From CAZWKX01 sp964614095 (GTDB taxonomy: Bacteria > Actinomycetota > Acidimicrobiia > Spongiisociales > UBA11373), in assembly GCA_964614095.1 (NCBI GenBank), contig CAZTJO010000001.1, positions 1-64,000 on the forward strand: a stretch of DNA of 64,000 nt. Reading direction: 5' to 3'. Under the pieces are notes generated by a model that was not told the origin of the DNA, ran no database searches, and saw nothing but the letters and a program-made list of their open reading frames with translations. This document shows, one piece after another, positions 43,712 to 52,606 of the stretch. Both the position numbers and the translations under genes were made by a program. Within the stretch, counting starts at the first letter, position 1. The number at the start of each line of letters is the position of its first letter.

Positions 43712-44368
43712 ATGGCGCAGCGTAAGAAGCGTCTAAGCGGTAAGTGGGCTGCACTGATCATCGCATTGCTGTTGATCGCTGCACCCGCGGCTGCGTCGGT
43801 CATCACGCAGAACTTCCTGCGGGCCGATGTTGATGCCGTGGCGGCGTGCTTTGTAAAGGCGGAGGGTCCGGATGCGACAAACTTCTCGGATCCCCTCCAG
43901 GACCCATACGCTGACCTCGATACTACGGCGACGATCACCAGTGCCAGTGGCGTCACCCTCCTTCAGGAGCTGGTGACGGTCAAGGGCTACGACGGTGATC
44001 GAATCACCTATACGGATGTTGTGCGTTATCAGAACAACTGTGACTACGACATTCAGCTCCAGCTTGTGGTCGAAGACGATCCTGCCGGCAACGCCGGCCT
44101 TGCGGGAGATTGGTCTGACAAGTCGCTCAGCATGTACCTGTCACTTGTGGCTGGTGCTGGCAGCGACTTCACCGATCCCCTCGAGTGGGATGGTTCCCCA
44201 ATCGTTGTCAACCTGGGCGACGCAGTTCCGACGAACGGAGCCACCGGCACCGTGACCGTTGCTGCGGGAGACGAAGTACAGGGCGCCTTTGTGATTGAGG
44301 TCGACGACGGTGCTACCGGCACCACAGGAATCCTTCGCTACACCGCGAAGGCAACAGCAGTTCCGTAG
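43712..44368 (+). CDS. small secreted protein, probably abundant, function unknown
   Basis: A 218-residue exported protein. MAQRKKRLSGKW plus a hydrophobic core ending AAPAAAS is a standard signal peptide. The mature part is an acidic beta-rich domain with only two Cys (ACFVKAEG and NNCDYD) that could form one disulfide, strand patterns ending ILRYTAKA. T-ending codons (GGT, GTT, GAT) are visibly more frequent than in the neighbours, which suits a highly expressed gene or recent transfer. ATG 43712 has GAGGAG 9 nt upstream. A long hairpin follows. A fibre or surface-layer subunit is possible but unproven. Confidence 0.72.
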   Translation: MAQRKKRLSGKWAALIIALLLIAAPAAASVITQNFLRADVDAVAACFVKAEGPDATNFSDPLQDPYADLDTTATITSASGVTLLQELVTVKGYDGDRITYTDVVRYQNNCDYDIQLQLVVEDDPAGNAGLAGDWSDKSLSMYLSLVAGAGSDFTDPLEWDGSPIVVNLGDAVPTNGATGTVTVAAGDEVQGAFVIEVDDGATGTTGILRYTAKATAVP

Positions 44369-44388
44369 CCATCTCGGCCGGAGCGAGC

Positions 44389-44422
44389 GCGACGACACCG
44401 CCCCGGGGGGCGGCGTCGTCGC
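44389..44422 (+). terminator. strong GC-rich hairpin
   Basis: GCGACGAC-A-CCGCCCC and GGGGCGG-C-GTCGTCGC are complementary, a stem of about 15 bp with one mismatch, 20 nt after the secreted-protein stop. There is no T-run, as is usual in high-GC genomes. It would end the surface cassette transcript or protect its 3' end. Confidence 0.65.
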
Positions 44423-44482
44423 GTTAGGAGGCGGAAACCCGCCCCGAGTTGCCGGACCATCCCGGATGAGACCTGCGGACGA

Positions 44483-45529
44483 CTAGATGAGAAACCGCCG
44501 CAGCGCCGCAAAAGCCACTTCGAGGTTCTGCGCCTCTACCGACTCATCGGCCCGGTGGGCCTCAGCCGTCTCCCCCGGACCGTAGTTGACCGCCGGGATC
44601 CCCCGCTGCGCCAGGCGGGCCACGTCGGTCCAAGCCTGCTTCCCGGTCAGCACGGCGCCGCTCACGGCCGATAGGCGCTCCAAATGGGCATTGCCCTCGG
44701 GAATCGGAGCCGGCGCCGCCCGGTCCACGATCTCCACCTCGTCGGCGGCGGCGGTGGCGGCAAGCAGGCGGCTCTCCGCCTGCTCCAGCGTTAGGTCGGG
44801 GGGAAATCGGTAGTTCACGTTCAGATCGAACCGCGCCGGGATCACGTTGCTGGCCACCCCCCCTTGTGCCTTGGTGACGCTGAACAACTCATTGAATTCG
44901 AGCTCGTTCACCATCACCTTGCGCGGAGCACGCCGCGCCATATCGACGAGCCAGGCTCCGGCCTTGGTAATGGCGTTTTCGCCCAGCCAAGGCCGGGCGC
45001 TGTGAGCGGCCCGGCCCAGGAAACTCACCGTAGCGTTGAGGGTCCCTTGGCAGCCCAGCTGCACCTCCAGGTCGGTCGGCTCGAGCACCACGGCCAGCTC
45101 GGCTTGGCCCAACCAGCCGACGGCGTTCAGCACATCCTCGAGCCCGTTCTCGTCGGCCGGACCCTCTTCCCTGTCGTAGAAGACGGCGGTCAGGTTGTAG
45201 GGCCCGGCGCCGACGGCGCCGTCCTCGAGAAGGGCGACCATCACCGCCAGCCCGCTCTTCATGTCGGAGGCTCCAACGCCGTGCACCCTGCCTTCTCGGA
45301 GTTCGGGGACGGCGTTGCCCTGAGCCGGCACGGTATCGAGGTGGCCGTAGAAGGTGATCTGGGGTCTTTGGTCCGGGCGGCCCACCACCAGGGCGTTGCC
45401 GACACGAAGCAGGGCGTCGGCGCCGTAGCGAGGGCTGAGGCGCCGGGCAACGGCGGTGCACAACGCCTGCTCCTCGCCGGTCGGAGACGGCACCCCGATG
45501 AGCCAGACAAGATCGTCGGCGAGGCTCAC
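44483..45529 (-). CDS. dapE: succinyl-diaminopimelate desuccinylase
   Basis: A 348-residue M20-family zinc hydrolase. Metal ligands appear in YGHLDTVPAQGN, GASDMKSG and YDREEGP; the dimerisation domain holds the substrate-binding GRAAHSARPW. The N-terminus LVWLIGVPSPTGEE is like the actinobacterial DapE group. It frees LL-diaminopimelate for peptidoglycan and lysine. Overlaps dapD by 4 nt as the last gene of dapCDE. Confidence 0.92.
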   Translation of the reverse strand: MSLADDLVWLIGVPSPTGEEQALCTAVARRLSPRYGADALLRVGNALVVGRPDQRPQITFYGHLDTVPAQGNAVPELREGRVHGVGASDMKSGLAVMVALLEDGAVGAGPYNLTAVFYDREEGPADENGLEDVLNAVGWLGQAELAVVLEPTDLEVQLGCQGTLNATVSFLGRAAHSARPWLGENAITKAGAWLVDMARRAPRKVMVNELEFNELFSVTKAQGGVASNVIPARFDLNVNYRFPPDLTLEQAESRLLAATAAADEVEIVDRAAPAPIPEGNAHLERLSAVSGAVLTGKQAWTDVARLAQRGIPAVNYGPGETAEAHRADESVEAQNLEVAFAALRRFLI

Positions 45530-46335
45530 ACCTGCACCTCAAACACCCGAAGGGCTTCGTTGAGGGATGTCTTGCGATCGGTCGATTCGGAACGTCTCCC
45601 GATGATGAGCGCGCAGGGCAGCTGATAGGTGCCGGCGGGGAACTCCCGAGGCCGGGTCCCGGGGATGACCACCGATCGGGCGGGCACCCGGCCCCGATGC
45701 TCGATGGGCTCCGGACCGGTGACGTCGTAGATGGGTGTCGAGGCGGTGATTGTGGTGGTGGCGCCCAGCACAGCACCTTCTTCGATCACAACACCCTCAA
45801 CAAGAATGCACCTGCTGCCGACGAAGGCGCCGTCTTCGACGATGACGGGCCGGGCCGACGGAGGCTCAAGCACACCACCGATGCCCACCCCGCCCGAAAT
45901 GTGCACATCCCGGCCGATCTGGGCGCAGGAGCCGACTGTGGCCCAGGTGTCGATCATGGAGCCGGCGCCGATGTGGGCGCCGATGTTCACATAACCGGGC
46001 ATGACCACCACTCCGGGCTCACAGAAGGCCCCGTAACGAACCGTCCCCGGCGGCACCACCCTGACCCCTGCATCGGCAAAATTGCGTTTGGTAGGGATCT
46101 TGTCGTGGTACTCGAATACCCCGGCCTTGGAGGTCTCCAGCTCACGGATACGGAAGAAGAGGATGATCGCCCGCTTCACCCACTCGTTCACCGACCAGGC
46201 GCCTCCCCGCTTTTCCGCCACCCGCAGCCGCCCCGAATCGAGACCGGCAATCGTCTCTTCAATGGCGTCGACGGCTTCCGGAAGCAGGCTCAGGTCCTCA
46301 TAGGCCCGGTCGATCAGCTTTTGGTGCTCAGACAC
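45526..46335 (-). CDS. dapD: tetrahydrodipicolinate N-succinyltransferase
   Basis: A 269-residue left-handed beta-helix enzyme that succinylates tetrahydrodipicolinate. The hexapeptide repeats include VMPGYVNIGAHIGAG, MIDTWATVGSCAQIG and HISGGVGIGGVLEP, and the C-terminus RKTSLNEALR. These match the DapD form best known from Gram-negative bacteria, not the longer mycobacterial type. GTG start, 22-nt overlap with dapC. Confidence 0.93.
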   Translation of the reverse strand: MSEHQKLIDRAYEDLSLLPEAVDAIEETIAGLDSGRLRVAEKRGGAWSVNEWVKRAIILFFRIRELETSKAGVFEYHDKIPTKRNFADAGVRVVPPGTVRYGAFCEPGVVVMPGYVNIGAHIGAGSMIDTWATVGSCAQIGRDVHISGGVGIGGVLEPPSARPVIVEDGAFVGSRCILVEGVVIEEGAVLGATTTITASTPIYDVTGPEPIEHRGRVPARSVVIPGTRPREFPAGTYQLPCALIIGRRSESTDRKTSLNEALRVFEVQV

Positions 46336-47456
46336 GATCGCAAAACCTCCACGGCTTTTTCACATTCCTCGACGGTGGGCACCAGGGCCAGCCGCAGGTA
46401 CCCCTCACCCCCGGCACCGAAGGCCGATCCCGGCGACACCACCACACCTCGCTCCAGAAGGCGGCCGGCAGCCGCGGCGTCATCGCCTATCTGCACCCAA
46501 AGGTAGAGGCCGGCACGGGAGCACACGACCCGGTAGCCCATGTCTTCAAAAGCCCGGCGCAGGACGGCCCGCTTGCGGGCGAACACCTGCCGTCGCTCGG
46601 CGACATGCTCGTCTTCCGACCAGGCGGCTGCGGCTGCCGATTGCACAAACTCAGCGGGAGCCACTCCCACCGAGGCTCGCAGTAGCCGCAGGGCGGCGAC
46701 GGCAGCGGCGTCGCCGACGATGGCGCCGCTGCGGTACCCGGTCATGCCCGACCGTTTGGAAAGGCTCAGGTAGGAGAGGGCACCGTGGGAGCCCGCACCG
46801 GCCGCCTGCAGCACGGACGGCGGCGCCTCGTCTTCGTAGATATCGGCATAACACTCATCGCTCAACAGCAGCGCATCGTGCTCCCGGCAGGCGGCAAGCA
46901 GATCGGCCAGTTCGTCGAGCCCGGTCACTGCTCCCGTCGGATTGTGCGGGGTGCAGACCCACACCAGCCGGACCGCCGGCCATAAATCCTCGGGCACATG
47001 CCCAGCGCGGAGCACAAAGTCGCCGCCCAGCTCCGAAAAAACAGGGGAGGCTCCGGCAAACCGGCACCCGCGTTCGTAGACCGGATATCCCGGGGTGCCA
47101 AATACCACGGCGTCGCCGGGAGCAACAAAGGCCAGTGGGGTGGTGAATATCGCCTCTTTTGAACCCGAGGTGGGCAGCACCTGCGTATCGGCATCGACGA
47201 CCACACCAAAACGCCGCTCCACGTAGCCGGCCACCGCCGCCCGCAGCTCGGGAAGGCCGGCCACCGTCGGATACTGCGACACATCGGACACGGCGGCCCT
47301 CAAGGCGGCAGGGACAAAACTCGGGGTGGGCTCGCGGGGGTCACCGATGGAGAAATCGATGAGCGGCCTGCCGGCGGCCCGCAGCGCCCGGGCCCGCTCC
47401 TGTACGGTGGCCATCGGGTAGGCGCCAAGTTCGGTGAGCACCGGGTTCAGCTTCAC
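46314..47456 (-). CDS. dapC: N-succinyldiaminopimelate aminotransferase
   Basis: A 380-residue PLP class I aminotransferase with the Lys in LSKRSGMTGYRSG, HNPTGAV and DECYADIYED. It is assigned to the DAP pathway from the adjacent dapD and dapE. GTG 47456 is preferred to 47465 because TAGCGT (47464-47469) ends 7 nt before it, whereas the upstream GTG lies inside the box. First gene of dapCDE. Confidence 0.88.
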   Translation of the reverse strand: MKLNPVLTELGAYPMATVQERARALRAAGRPLIDFSIGDPREPTPSFVPAALRAAVSDVSQYPTVAGLPELRAAVAGYVERRFGVVVDADTQVLPTSGSKEAIFTTPLAFVAPGDAVVFGTPGYPVYERGCRFAGASPVFSELGGDFVLRAGHVPEDLWPAVRLVWVCTPHNPTGAVTGLDELADLLAACREHDALLLSDECYADIYEDEAPPSVLQAAGAGSHGALSYLSLSKRSGMTGYRSGAIVGDAAAVAALRLLRASVGVAPAEFVQSAAAAAWSEDEHVAERRQVFARKRAVLRRAFEDMGYRVVCSRAGLYLWVQIGDDAAAAGRLLERGVVVSPGSAFGAGGEGYLRLALVPTVEECEKAVEVLRSCLSTKS

Positions 47457-47573
47457 AGGGGTCACGCTAGCGCCGGTGCCGAAGTCGATCCTGCCGGGTA
47501 CCCGAATCGGTCAGTCTTGCCGCCTGACTAAACCAGGCAGCAGCGCGCCCCGTCGGCAGCTATGGTGCCCGTC

Positions 47574-48479
47574 ATGGAACACCTGCGCATACTCCGAGTT
47601 GGCGAGACGGTCGACATCTCGGCCCGGCTCTGGGCGCGCAACCTCTGGGACCTGATGAAGATCTTCCTCGTCTTCCTGGTGCCCATCACAGTCATCAATC
47701 TGCTCGTGGCCTTTGCCGTAGCCGACGATGCCCTGTTTTACGACCACAAGCTGTACTTCTATACCCAGGACAGCCTGAACCTGTACAACACAACTCAGAT
47801 CATCCTGGCAATCGTCGAGGCCCTCGTGGGACTGCTGGCCCTGGGCGCCTGTGTGTTCATGCTCGGCCAGCGTTACCTGGGACGATCCGCCACCTGGACC
47901 CAATCACTGAAAGCCGCGTTCTCTCGATTCTGGCTCTTGCTTGGGGCGACGATCCTCTTCGCCCTGGGCTTCATGGCCGGCCTTATTGCGCTGATCATTC
48001 CCGGCATTTTCCTGTTCGTGGCCTGGTGGCTCTACCACGCCGCAGTGATGCTCGAACACAAGGGCCCGGTGGACGCCTTGCGCCGCTCCTACAGCCTGGT
48101 GCAGGGGCGGTGGTGGCCGACGTTGGGCGCCCTCATTGTGGGTCTCATCGTCTACGTAATTTTTGCCTTGGTGCCCACCCTGATCCTCACCAGTGTCATT
48201 TCGAGCAGCAGCAGTGTGCTCACGTTCTTGGTGCTGGCCGCACTGATCGGACTGCTGTCGTCGTGTATCTCCCAGCCTCTCCTCGCCGCCCTGGAAGTGG
48301 TCATCTATTTCGAGCTACGCGTCCGCAAGGAAGGGTTCGATCTGGAGATTAAGGCGCAGCAGCTCGGAACGACCCCACCGGAGCCGCCACCGCCACCCGA
48401 TGCCCCGCCCCTGTTCGAGGCGTCTCCGCCCGAGGAGCCGCCGTGGCGGCACGCCATAGAAGACCAACCGGAGGAGTGA
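47574..48479 (+). CDS. multi-pass membrane protein heading the MoxR cluster
   Basis: About 301 residues with roughly six hydrophobic segments, resembling the GPDPase membrane-domain (DUF7544/YciC-like) proteins: ISARLWARNLWDLMKIF, IIPGIFLFVAWWLYHAAVMLE, GPVDALRRSYSLVQGRWWPTLG. The C-terminal tail is a Pro-rich low-complexity stretch. ATG 47574 is chosen over 47562 because TATGGT (47561-47566) lies 7 nt upstream. It overlaps the following DUF4129 gene by 37 nt. Confidence 0.8.
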   Translation: MEHLRILRVGETVDISARLWARNLWDLMKIFLVFLVPITVINLLVAFAVADDALFYDHKLYFYTQDSLNLYNTTQIILAIVEALVGLLALGACVFMLGQRYLGRSATWTQSLKAAFSRFWLLLGATILFALGFMAGLIALIIPGIFLFVAWWLYHAAVMLEHKGPVDALRRSYSLVQGRWWPTLGALIVGLIVYVIFALVPTLILTSVISSSSSVLTFLVLAALIGLLSSCISQPLLAALEVVIYFELRVRKEGFDLEIKAQQLGTTPPEPPPPPDAPPLFEASPPEEPPWRHAIEDQPEE

Positions 48480-49342
48480 AGCCCCAGCGGCGCCACACCG
48501 TCGCCGTCGCCGCCTTCTGTCTCTTCCTGATCGCCCCCCCGGCCGGGGCCGGCGAGGCAACGGCCGCCGAAGTCGCCCAACTGGCCCGGGGCGCCGCCGA
48601 CGATCCCGTTGCTCTCGAGCAGCTGCGCCAGATCGACGTCGTTGACGGGCGCGCGACGGATCTCAATGCCGTGCTGGCAACGGACGACGAAACCGCCTTG
48701 CGAGCCCGTCTGGACACACTCGCCCGGCTCACCGACACCGCGGCACCGCAAGACCTCGATGCGGCCGCAGCCGCCTCCGCCGCCGCCGCAATCCTGGAGC
48801 ACCCCCGCTACGGGAGACAAGGCACAGACTCAACCACCCCATCTTCAACTGAGCCGAGTGGGAGCAAGCCGCCGGCCGAGCCGTGGTACAGAGGACTCCT
48901 CGACGCCGCCGGCGTCCTCGTTCCGATACTTGCGCTCCTGGCCTTCGCCGCCGCGGTCATTTGGGCTGTGTCTCTGCTGGCGAAGCGCCGCTCCGGCCTT
49001 ATGGAGCCCAAAACGTCCCGGCTCTCGCCGGGGCAGCCGCTGGAGATGGTCGACCCCGGCGAGCTGGAGCGGCTGGCCGCCGATGCCGAGGCCGAAGGCC
49101 GCTTCGACGACGCGTTGCGGTTTCGATTTCGGGCCGGACTGCTGCGCCTCGACGCAGCCGGGCGCATTGCCCTCGAGCCCTGGTCCACCGGACGCCAGGT
49201 GGCGGCCGAGCTGTCCTCGGAACCCTTCAATCGCATCCTCTCCACCTTCGAGCCCGTCGTTTACGGCGACCAGATCGCCGTGGATGAAGACGCCGCCGCC
49301 GCCCGCCGCGACTGGCAGCACGTGCTCTCGGGACGGACATGA
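48443..49342 (+). CDS. DUF4129-domain membrane protein
   Basis: A 299-residue protein: signal or first helix near 20-37, an Ala-rich extracytoplasmic region, a second helix (ILALLAFAAAVIWAVSLLA) and a cytoplasmic DUF4129-type domain (AEAEGRFDDALRFRFRAGLLRLD, EPWSTGRQVAAEL). GTG 48443 has GAGGAG 5 nt upstream, a better site than GTG 48476. Such proteins sit in MoxR operons of actinobacteria. Confidence 0.78.
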   Translation: MAARHRRPTGGVKPQRRHTVAVAAFCLFLIAPPAGAGEATAAEVAQLARGAADDPVALEQLRQIDVVDGRATDLNAVLATDDETALRARLDTLARLTDTAAPQDLDAAAAASAAAAILEHPRYGRQGTDSTTPSSTEPSGSKPPAEPWYRGLLDAAGVLVPILALLAFAAAVIWAVSLLAKRRSGLMEPKTSRLSPGQPLEMVDPGELERLAADAEAEGRFDDALRFRFRAGLLRLDAAGRIALEPWSTGRQVAAELSSEPFNRILSTFEPVVYGDQIAVDEDAAAARRDWQHVLSGRT

Positions 49343-50436
49343 CCAAACGCCGTGATGCCGTGCCGGTGCTCGCCATCATCGCCGCTCTTGCTTTTGTCGT
49401 GTTCTCTCTAAACCCGCTGACTCCCTCCGGCGACGACTACACCGGGCCCGGCGGCTCGGCCACCACCACCGGTCCGCCGGGCCTGGCCGCCTTTGCCGAG
49501 CTTCTAGAGCAAACGGGTCACGGTGTCTCCTACCTGCGAACTTCGTTCGATCGTGCCCGCCTCGACCCGAACTCCACCATCTTCGCGATCGGCGGAACCA
49601 CCCCCAGTGCCGCCGAAGTGTCGGCCCTCAGGAGGTTCACCGAGAGCGGCGGCCGGCTGGTCATCTCACAGGAAGGCCGCCTGGCCCGGCTCCTTCTGGA
49701 CCTGCCGCCGACCTGGAGAGGCATACGATCCCAGGATTGTGCGCCGGTGGCACCGCTGCCCACCGTGGCGGGGATCGACCGAGTCACCACCGCCGGAGCC
49801 GGGGCCTGGACGGACACCGGCGAAGCGCTGCCGGTGCTTGCCGGCGAGCAGATCATTGCTGCGGTGGCGGTGCTTGGAGAGGGCCAAGTGGTGCTCCTCG
49901 CCCAGCACGACATGCTCGAGAACGAGAACCTCGCCGACGCCGACAACGCCCGCTTTGGCCTCAATCTCGCCGCCGGGCGAGACGTCGTGTTTGCCGAGCA
50001 CCTGATCCACGGCTCCACCACCGGCCTCGCTGCGCTTTCCTGGCGCTGGAAGCTGGCGGGAGCGCTCCTCGTCGCCGCCCTGGTGCTCTGGCTGGCCGCG
50101 GCATCACGCCGGTTCGGACCGCCCGAGGAGAAGGAGCGGTCTCTGCCGCCCCCACGACGCGACTACATCGATGCGCTCGCTGCCGGCCTGGCCGGCACTC
50201 GGCAGCCCGCGGCTGCAGTGCGGCCTCTGCAACAACGCGCTCTCAAGAAGCTCGAGGAGAACAACAATCCGGCGACGGCACCGGACGAACGCGCCATCAT
50301 GAGGGCGGCAAGCCGCTTTGGCCTCACCGCGGCCGAAGCCTCCGCTCTGACCGGTGATCCACGATCGGCCTCGGAGGTTACGACGGCGGGCCGAGCGGCG
50401 CTGCGGGTGCTGGCACAACGATGGGAGTCAGGATGA
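49339..50436 (+). CDS. DUF4350-domain membrane protein
   Basis: A 365-residue protein with an N-terminal helix (9-26), an extracytoplasmic DUF4350-like domain (GPPGLAAFAELLEQTGH, SGGRLVISQEG) and a second helix near 237-255 followed by a cytoplasmic tail. Starts at ATG overlapping the previous stop (ATGA). Confidence 0.78.
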   Translation: MTKRRDAVPVLAIIAALAFVVFSLNPLTPSGDDYTGPGGSATTTGPPGLAAFAELLEQTGHGVSYLRTSFDRARLDPNSTIFAIGGTTPSAAEVSALRRFTESGGRLVISQEGRLARLLLDLPPTWRGIRSQDCAPVAPLPTVAGIDRVTTAGAGAWTDTGEALPVLAGEQIIAAVAVLGEGQVVLLAQHDMLENENLADADNARFGLNLAAGRDVVFAEHLIHGSTTGLAALSWRWKLAGALLVAALVLWLAAASRRFGPPEEKERSLPPPRRDYIDALAAGLAGTRQPAAAVRPLQQRALKKLEENNNPATAPDERAIMRAASRFGLTAAEASALTGDPRSASEVTTAGRAALRVLAQRWESG

Positions 50437-51362
50437 GGGATCTTGCGCAACGGGCGAGGGCCGAGGTGGCCAAGGTGGTCGTCGGCCAGGACGATGCCGT
50501 GGACGTGCTTCTGGTGACCCTCGCCGTCGGTGGCCACGCCCTGCTGGAGGGTGTTCCCGGAGTGGCCAAGACACTGCTGGCCCGCACCCTTGCCGCCGCC
50601 TTCGATCTGCAATTCACCAGGGTGCAGTTCACCCCCGACATGCTGCCCTCGGACATAACCGGGACGATGGCGCTGAGAGGCGGAGACCTCGTGTTCCGGC
50701 CCGGGCCGGTGTTCACCAACGTCCTCCTGGCCGACGAAATCAACAGAACCCCGCCGAAGACCCAGGCGGCGCTGCTGGAGGCAATGCAGGAGAGCCAAGT
50801 CAGCGTCGACGATGTCACCCACCGCCTCCCTGAGCCCTTTCTTGTTGTCGCCACCCAGAACCCCATCGAGTACGAGGGCACCTACCCGTTGCCTGAGGCG
50901 CAGCTCGATCGTTTCCTGGTCAAGATCAACGTGGCATATCCGTCCGCCGCGCACGAGGAAGCCATGCTTCATCTGCCGCACCGGGGGGTCGCTCCGGCAA
51001 CTCTGGAAACGGTGGAGCGAATAGCCGGACCGGCCGAGATAGCTGCGCTGCGGACACAGGTCGACGAGACGACGACAAGCGAAGACATCATCGGCTACAT
51101 CTCAGGCATCGTGCGCACGACACGCACCCTGCCCAGCGTTTATCTGGGGGCGAGCCCACGGGCTGCAGTCCATCTGCTGGCGGCGTCGCGGGCTGCCGCC
51201 CGGCTCGCCGGACGGGACTACGTCATACCCGATGACGTCTCCTGGATGGCCCTGCCGGTGCTGACCCATCGCCTGCTCATCAACCCCGACGCGCAGTTGG
51301 AGAACTACCGTCCCGTTGACGCGGTCCGCTCCGCAGTGGTCAGCGTGCCCGTGCCGCGGTGA
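50421..51362 (+). CDS. MoxR-family AAA+ ATPase
   Basis: A 313-residue MoxR ATPase with Walker A LEGVPGVAKT, Walker B VLLADEINRTPPKTQAALLEAMQE, sensor 1 VVATQNPIEYEG and sensor 2 LGASPRA. These chaperone-like ATPases work with VWA/DUF58 partners on membrane or wall complexes. It overlaps both neighbours (16 nt and 4 nt). Confidence 0.92.
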   Translation: MGVRMRDLAQRARAEVAKVVVGQDDAVDVLLVTLAVGGHALLEGVPGVAKTLLARTLAAAFDLQFTRVQFTPDMLPSDITGTMALRGGDLVFRPGPVFTNVLLADEINRTPPKTQAALLEAMQESQVSVDDVTHRLPEPFLVVATQNPIEYEGTYPLPEAQLDRFLVKINVAYPSAAHEEAMLHLPHRGVAPATLETVERIAGPAEIAALRTQVDETTTSEDIIGYISGIVRTTRTLPSVYLGASPRAAVHLLAASRAAARLAGRDYVIPDDVSWMALPVLTHRLLINPDAQLENYRPVDAVRSAVVSVPVPR

Positions 51363-52606
51363 GACCGACAGCCCTCTCCGCCGTCATCATGGCCGCCGTT
51401 GCCTTGTCGGCCCTGATCCTCCCCCTCAGTTCTGTGCTCGCCTGCGCCGCTCTCGTCCTGATTGCGATGGTCATCGACGCCCGGCAGGTGCACACCCCCG
51501 CCGGAATCGACCGATCGGTGCCCCGGCTGCTTTCTCGCGGAGTGGCGGCGCGGCTGGTCGTGCACGTCCAGCACAAGTCGGCGATTCATCTCCGAGTCCG
51601 CCAGCCGGTGCCACCCGACCTGCACCTCGATCCATCAGAGGCGGACGGCGGCCTCGACGCCGTCATCACCGCACGGCGCCGCGGCAGGCATCGCCTTCCT
51701 CCCGTCGTCGTGCGTGCCGTGGGCCCGCTGCGGCTGGCCTCCACCCAGCACGATGTCGGCACCGAGGAGCATGTGCTCGTCTACCCCGATCTGCCCGCAG
51801 CCCAGCGTGTTGCCGAGTCGGTGATCCGCGGCCGGTTCCGGGAGACGGGGCAGATGCCTCGGGGACCACTCGGCCTCGGCACCGAATTCGAATCCATCCG
51901 CGACTACCAGCCCGACGACGACATACGTCTGGTCAATTGGCGCGCCACCGCCCGCATGGGGCGTCCCATGAGCAACCGCCACCGCACCGATCGCGACCGT
52001 GACATTGTGTTCGCCATCGATGCGGGCCGGCTCATGGCCGCCCCACTGGGCGATCTCACCAGATTGGACGCCGCCATAGATGCCGTTGCCGTCGTCGCCG
52101 CCGTCGCCGATGCCGTCGGGGACCGCTGCGGTGTTGTCATCTTCAAGGACCGTGTGGTGCAGCAGGTGCCTCCGCGACGGTCCGGAGGGGAGCGGGTCCT
52201 GCGCACCGTGTTTGACATCGAGCCCGGCGACACCGACAGCAATTACGAAGCCGCGTTTCGTGCCGTCGCCGCCGGTAAACGAGCGCTTGTTCTCCTCTTC
52301 ACCGACCTCATCGACGAGGCGGCGGCTGCAGCAATGCTGGCCGAGGTCCCGGTGCTGCTCCGCCGCAACGCCGTGATCGTTGCCGGGGCCGCCGACACCG
52401 ATCTGGCTGCCGCGGTCAGCATCGACCCCGATACTCCATTCGACGTGTACCGAGCCGTGGCGGCGTTCGACCTGCTGGATGCCCGCGCCCGGGTCGCCGC
52501 CCGGCTACGCCGGGCCGGCGCCGATGTGGTCGAAGCCCCTCCCGGCCAGCTCGGAGTAGCCTGCACCGCTGCCTACCTGCGGGCCAAGGAGCTCAACAGG
52601 CTCTGA
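51359..52606 (+). CDS. DUF58-domain (VWA-like) protein
   Basis: A 415-residue protein with two N-terminal helices (about 7-40), then the DUF58 core with FESIRDYQPDDDIRLVNWRATARMG and a downstream VWA-like region containing IDAGRLM and a changed MIDAS (LLFTDLIDE). The standard partner of MoxR. Its last 102 bp overlap the end of the convergent SpoIIM-like gene. Confidence 0.9.
   Translation: MRPTALSAVIMAAVALSALILPLSSVLACAALVLIAMVIDARQVHTPAGIDRSVPRLLSRGVAARLVVHVQHKSAIHLRVRQPVPPDLHLDPSEADGGLDAVITARRRGRHRLPPVVVRAVGPLRLASTQHDVGTEEHVLVYPDLPAAQRVAESVIRGRFRETGQMPRGPLGLGTEFESIRDYQPDDDIRLVNWRATARMGRPMSNRHRTDRDRDIVFAIDAGRLMAAPLGDLTRLDAAIDAVAVVAAVADAVGDRCGVVIFKDRVVQQVPPRRSGGERVLRTVFDIEPGDTDSNYEAAFRAVAAGKRALVLLFTDLIDEAAAAAMLAEVPVLLRRNAVIVAGAADTDLAAAVSIDPDTPFDVYRAVAAFDLLDARARVAARLRRAGADVVEAPPGQLGVACTAAYLRAKELNRL

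Noticed and set aside
40490..44368. TasA/SipW-type biofilm fibre operon
   Set aside because: No SipW-like signal peptidase and no recognisable TasA motif; only the general secreted beta-rich nature agrees.
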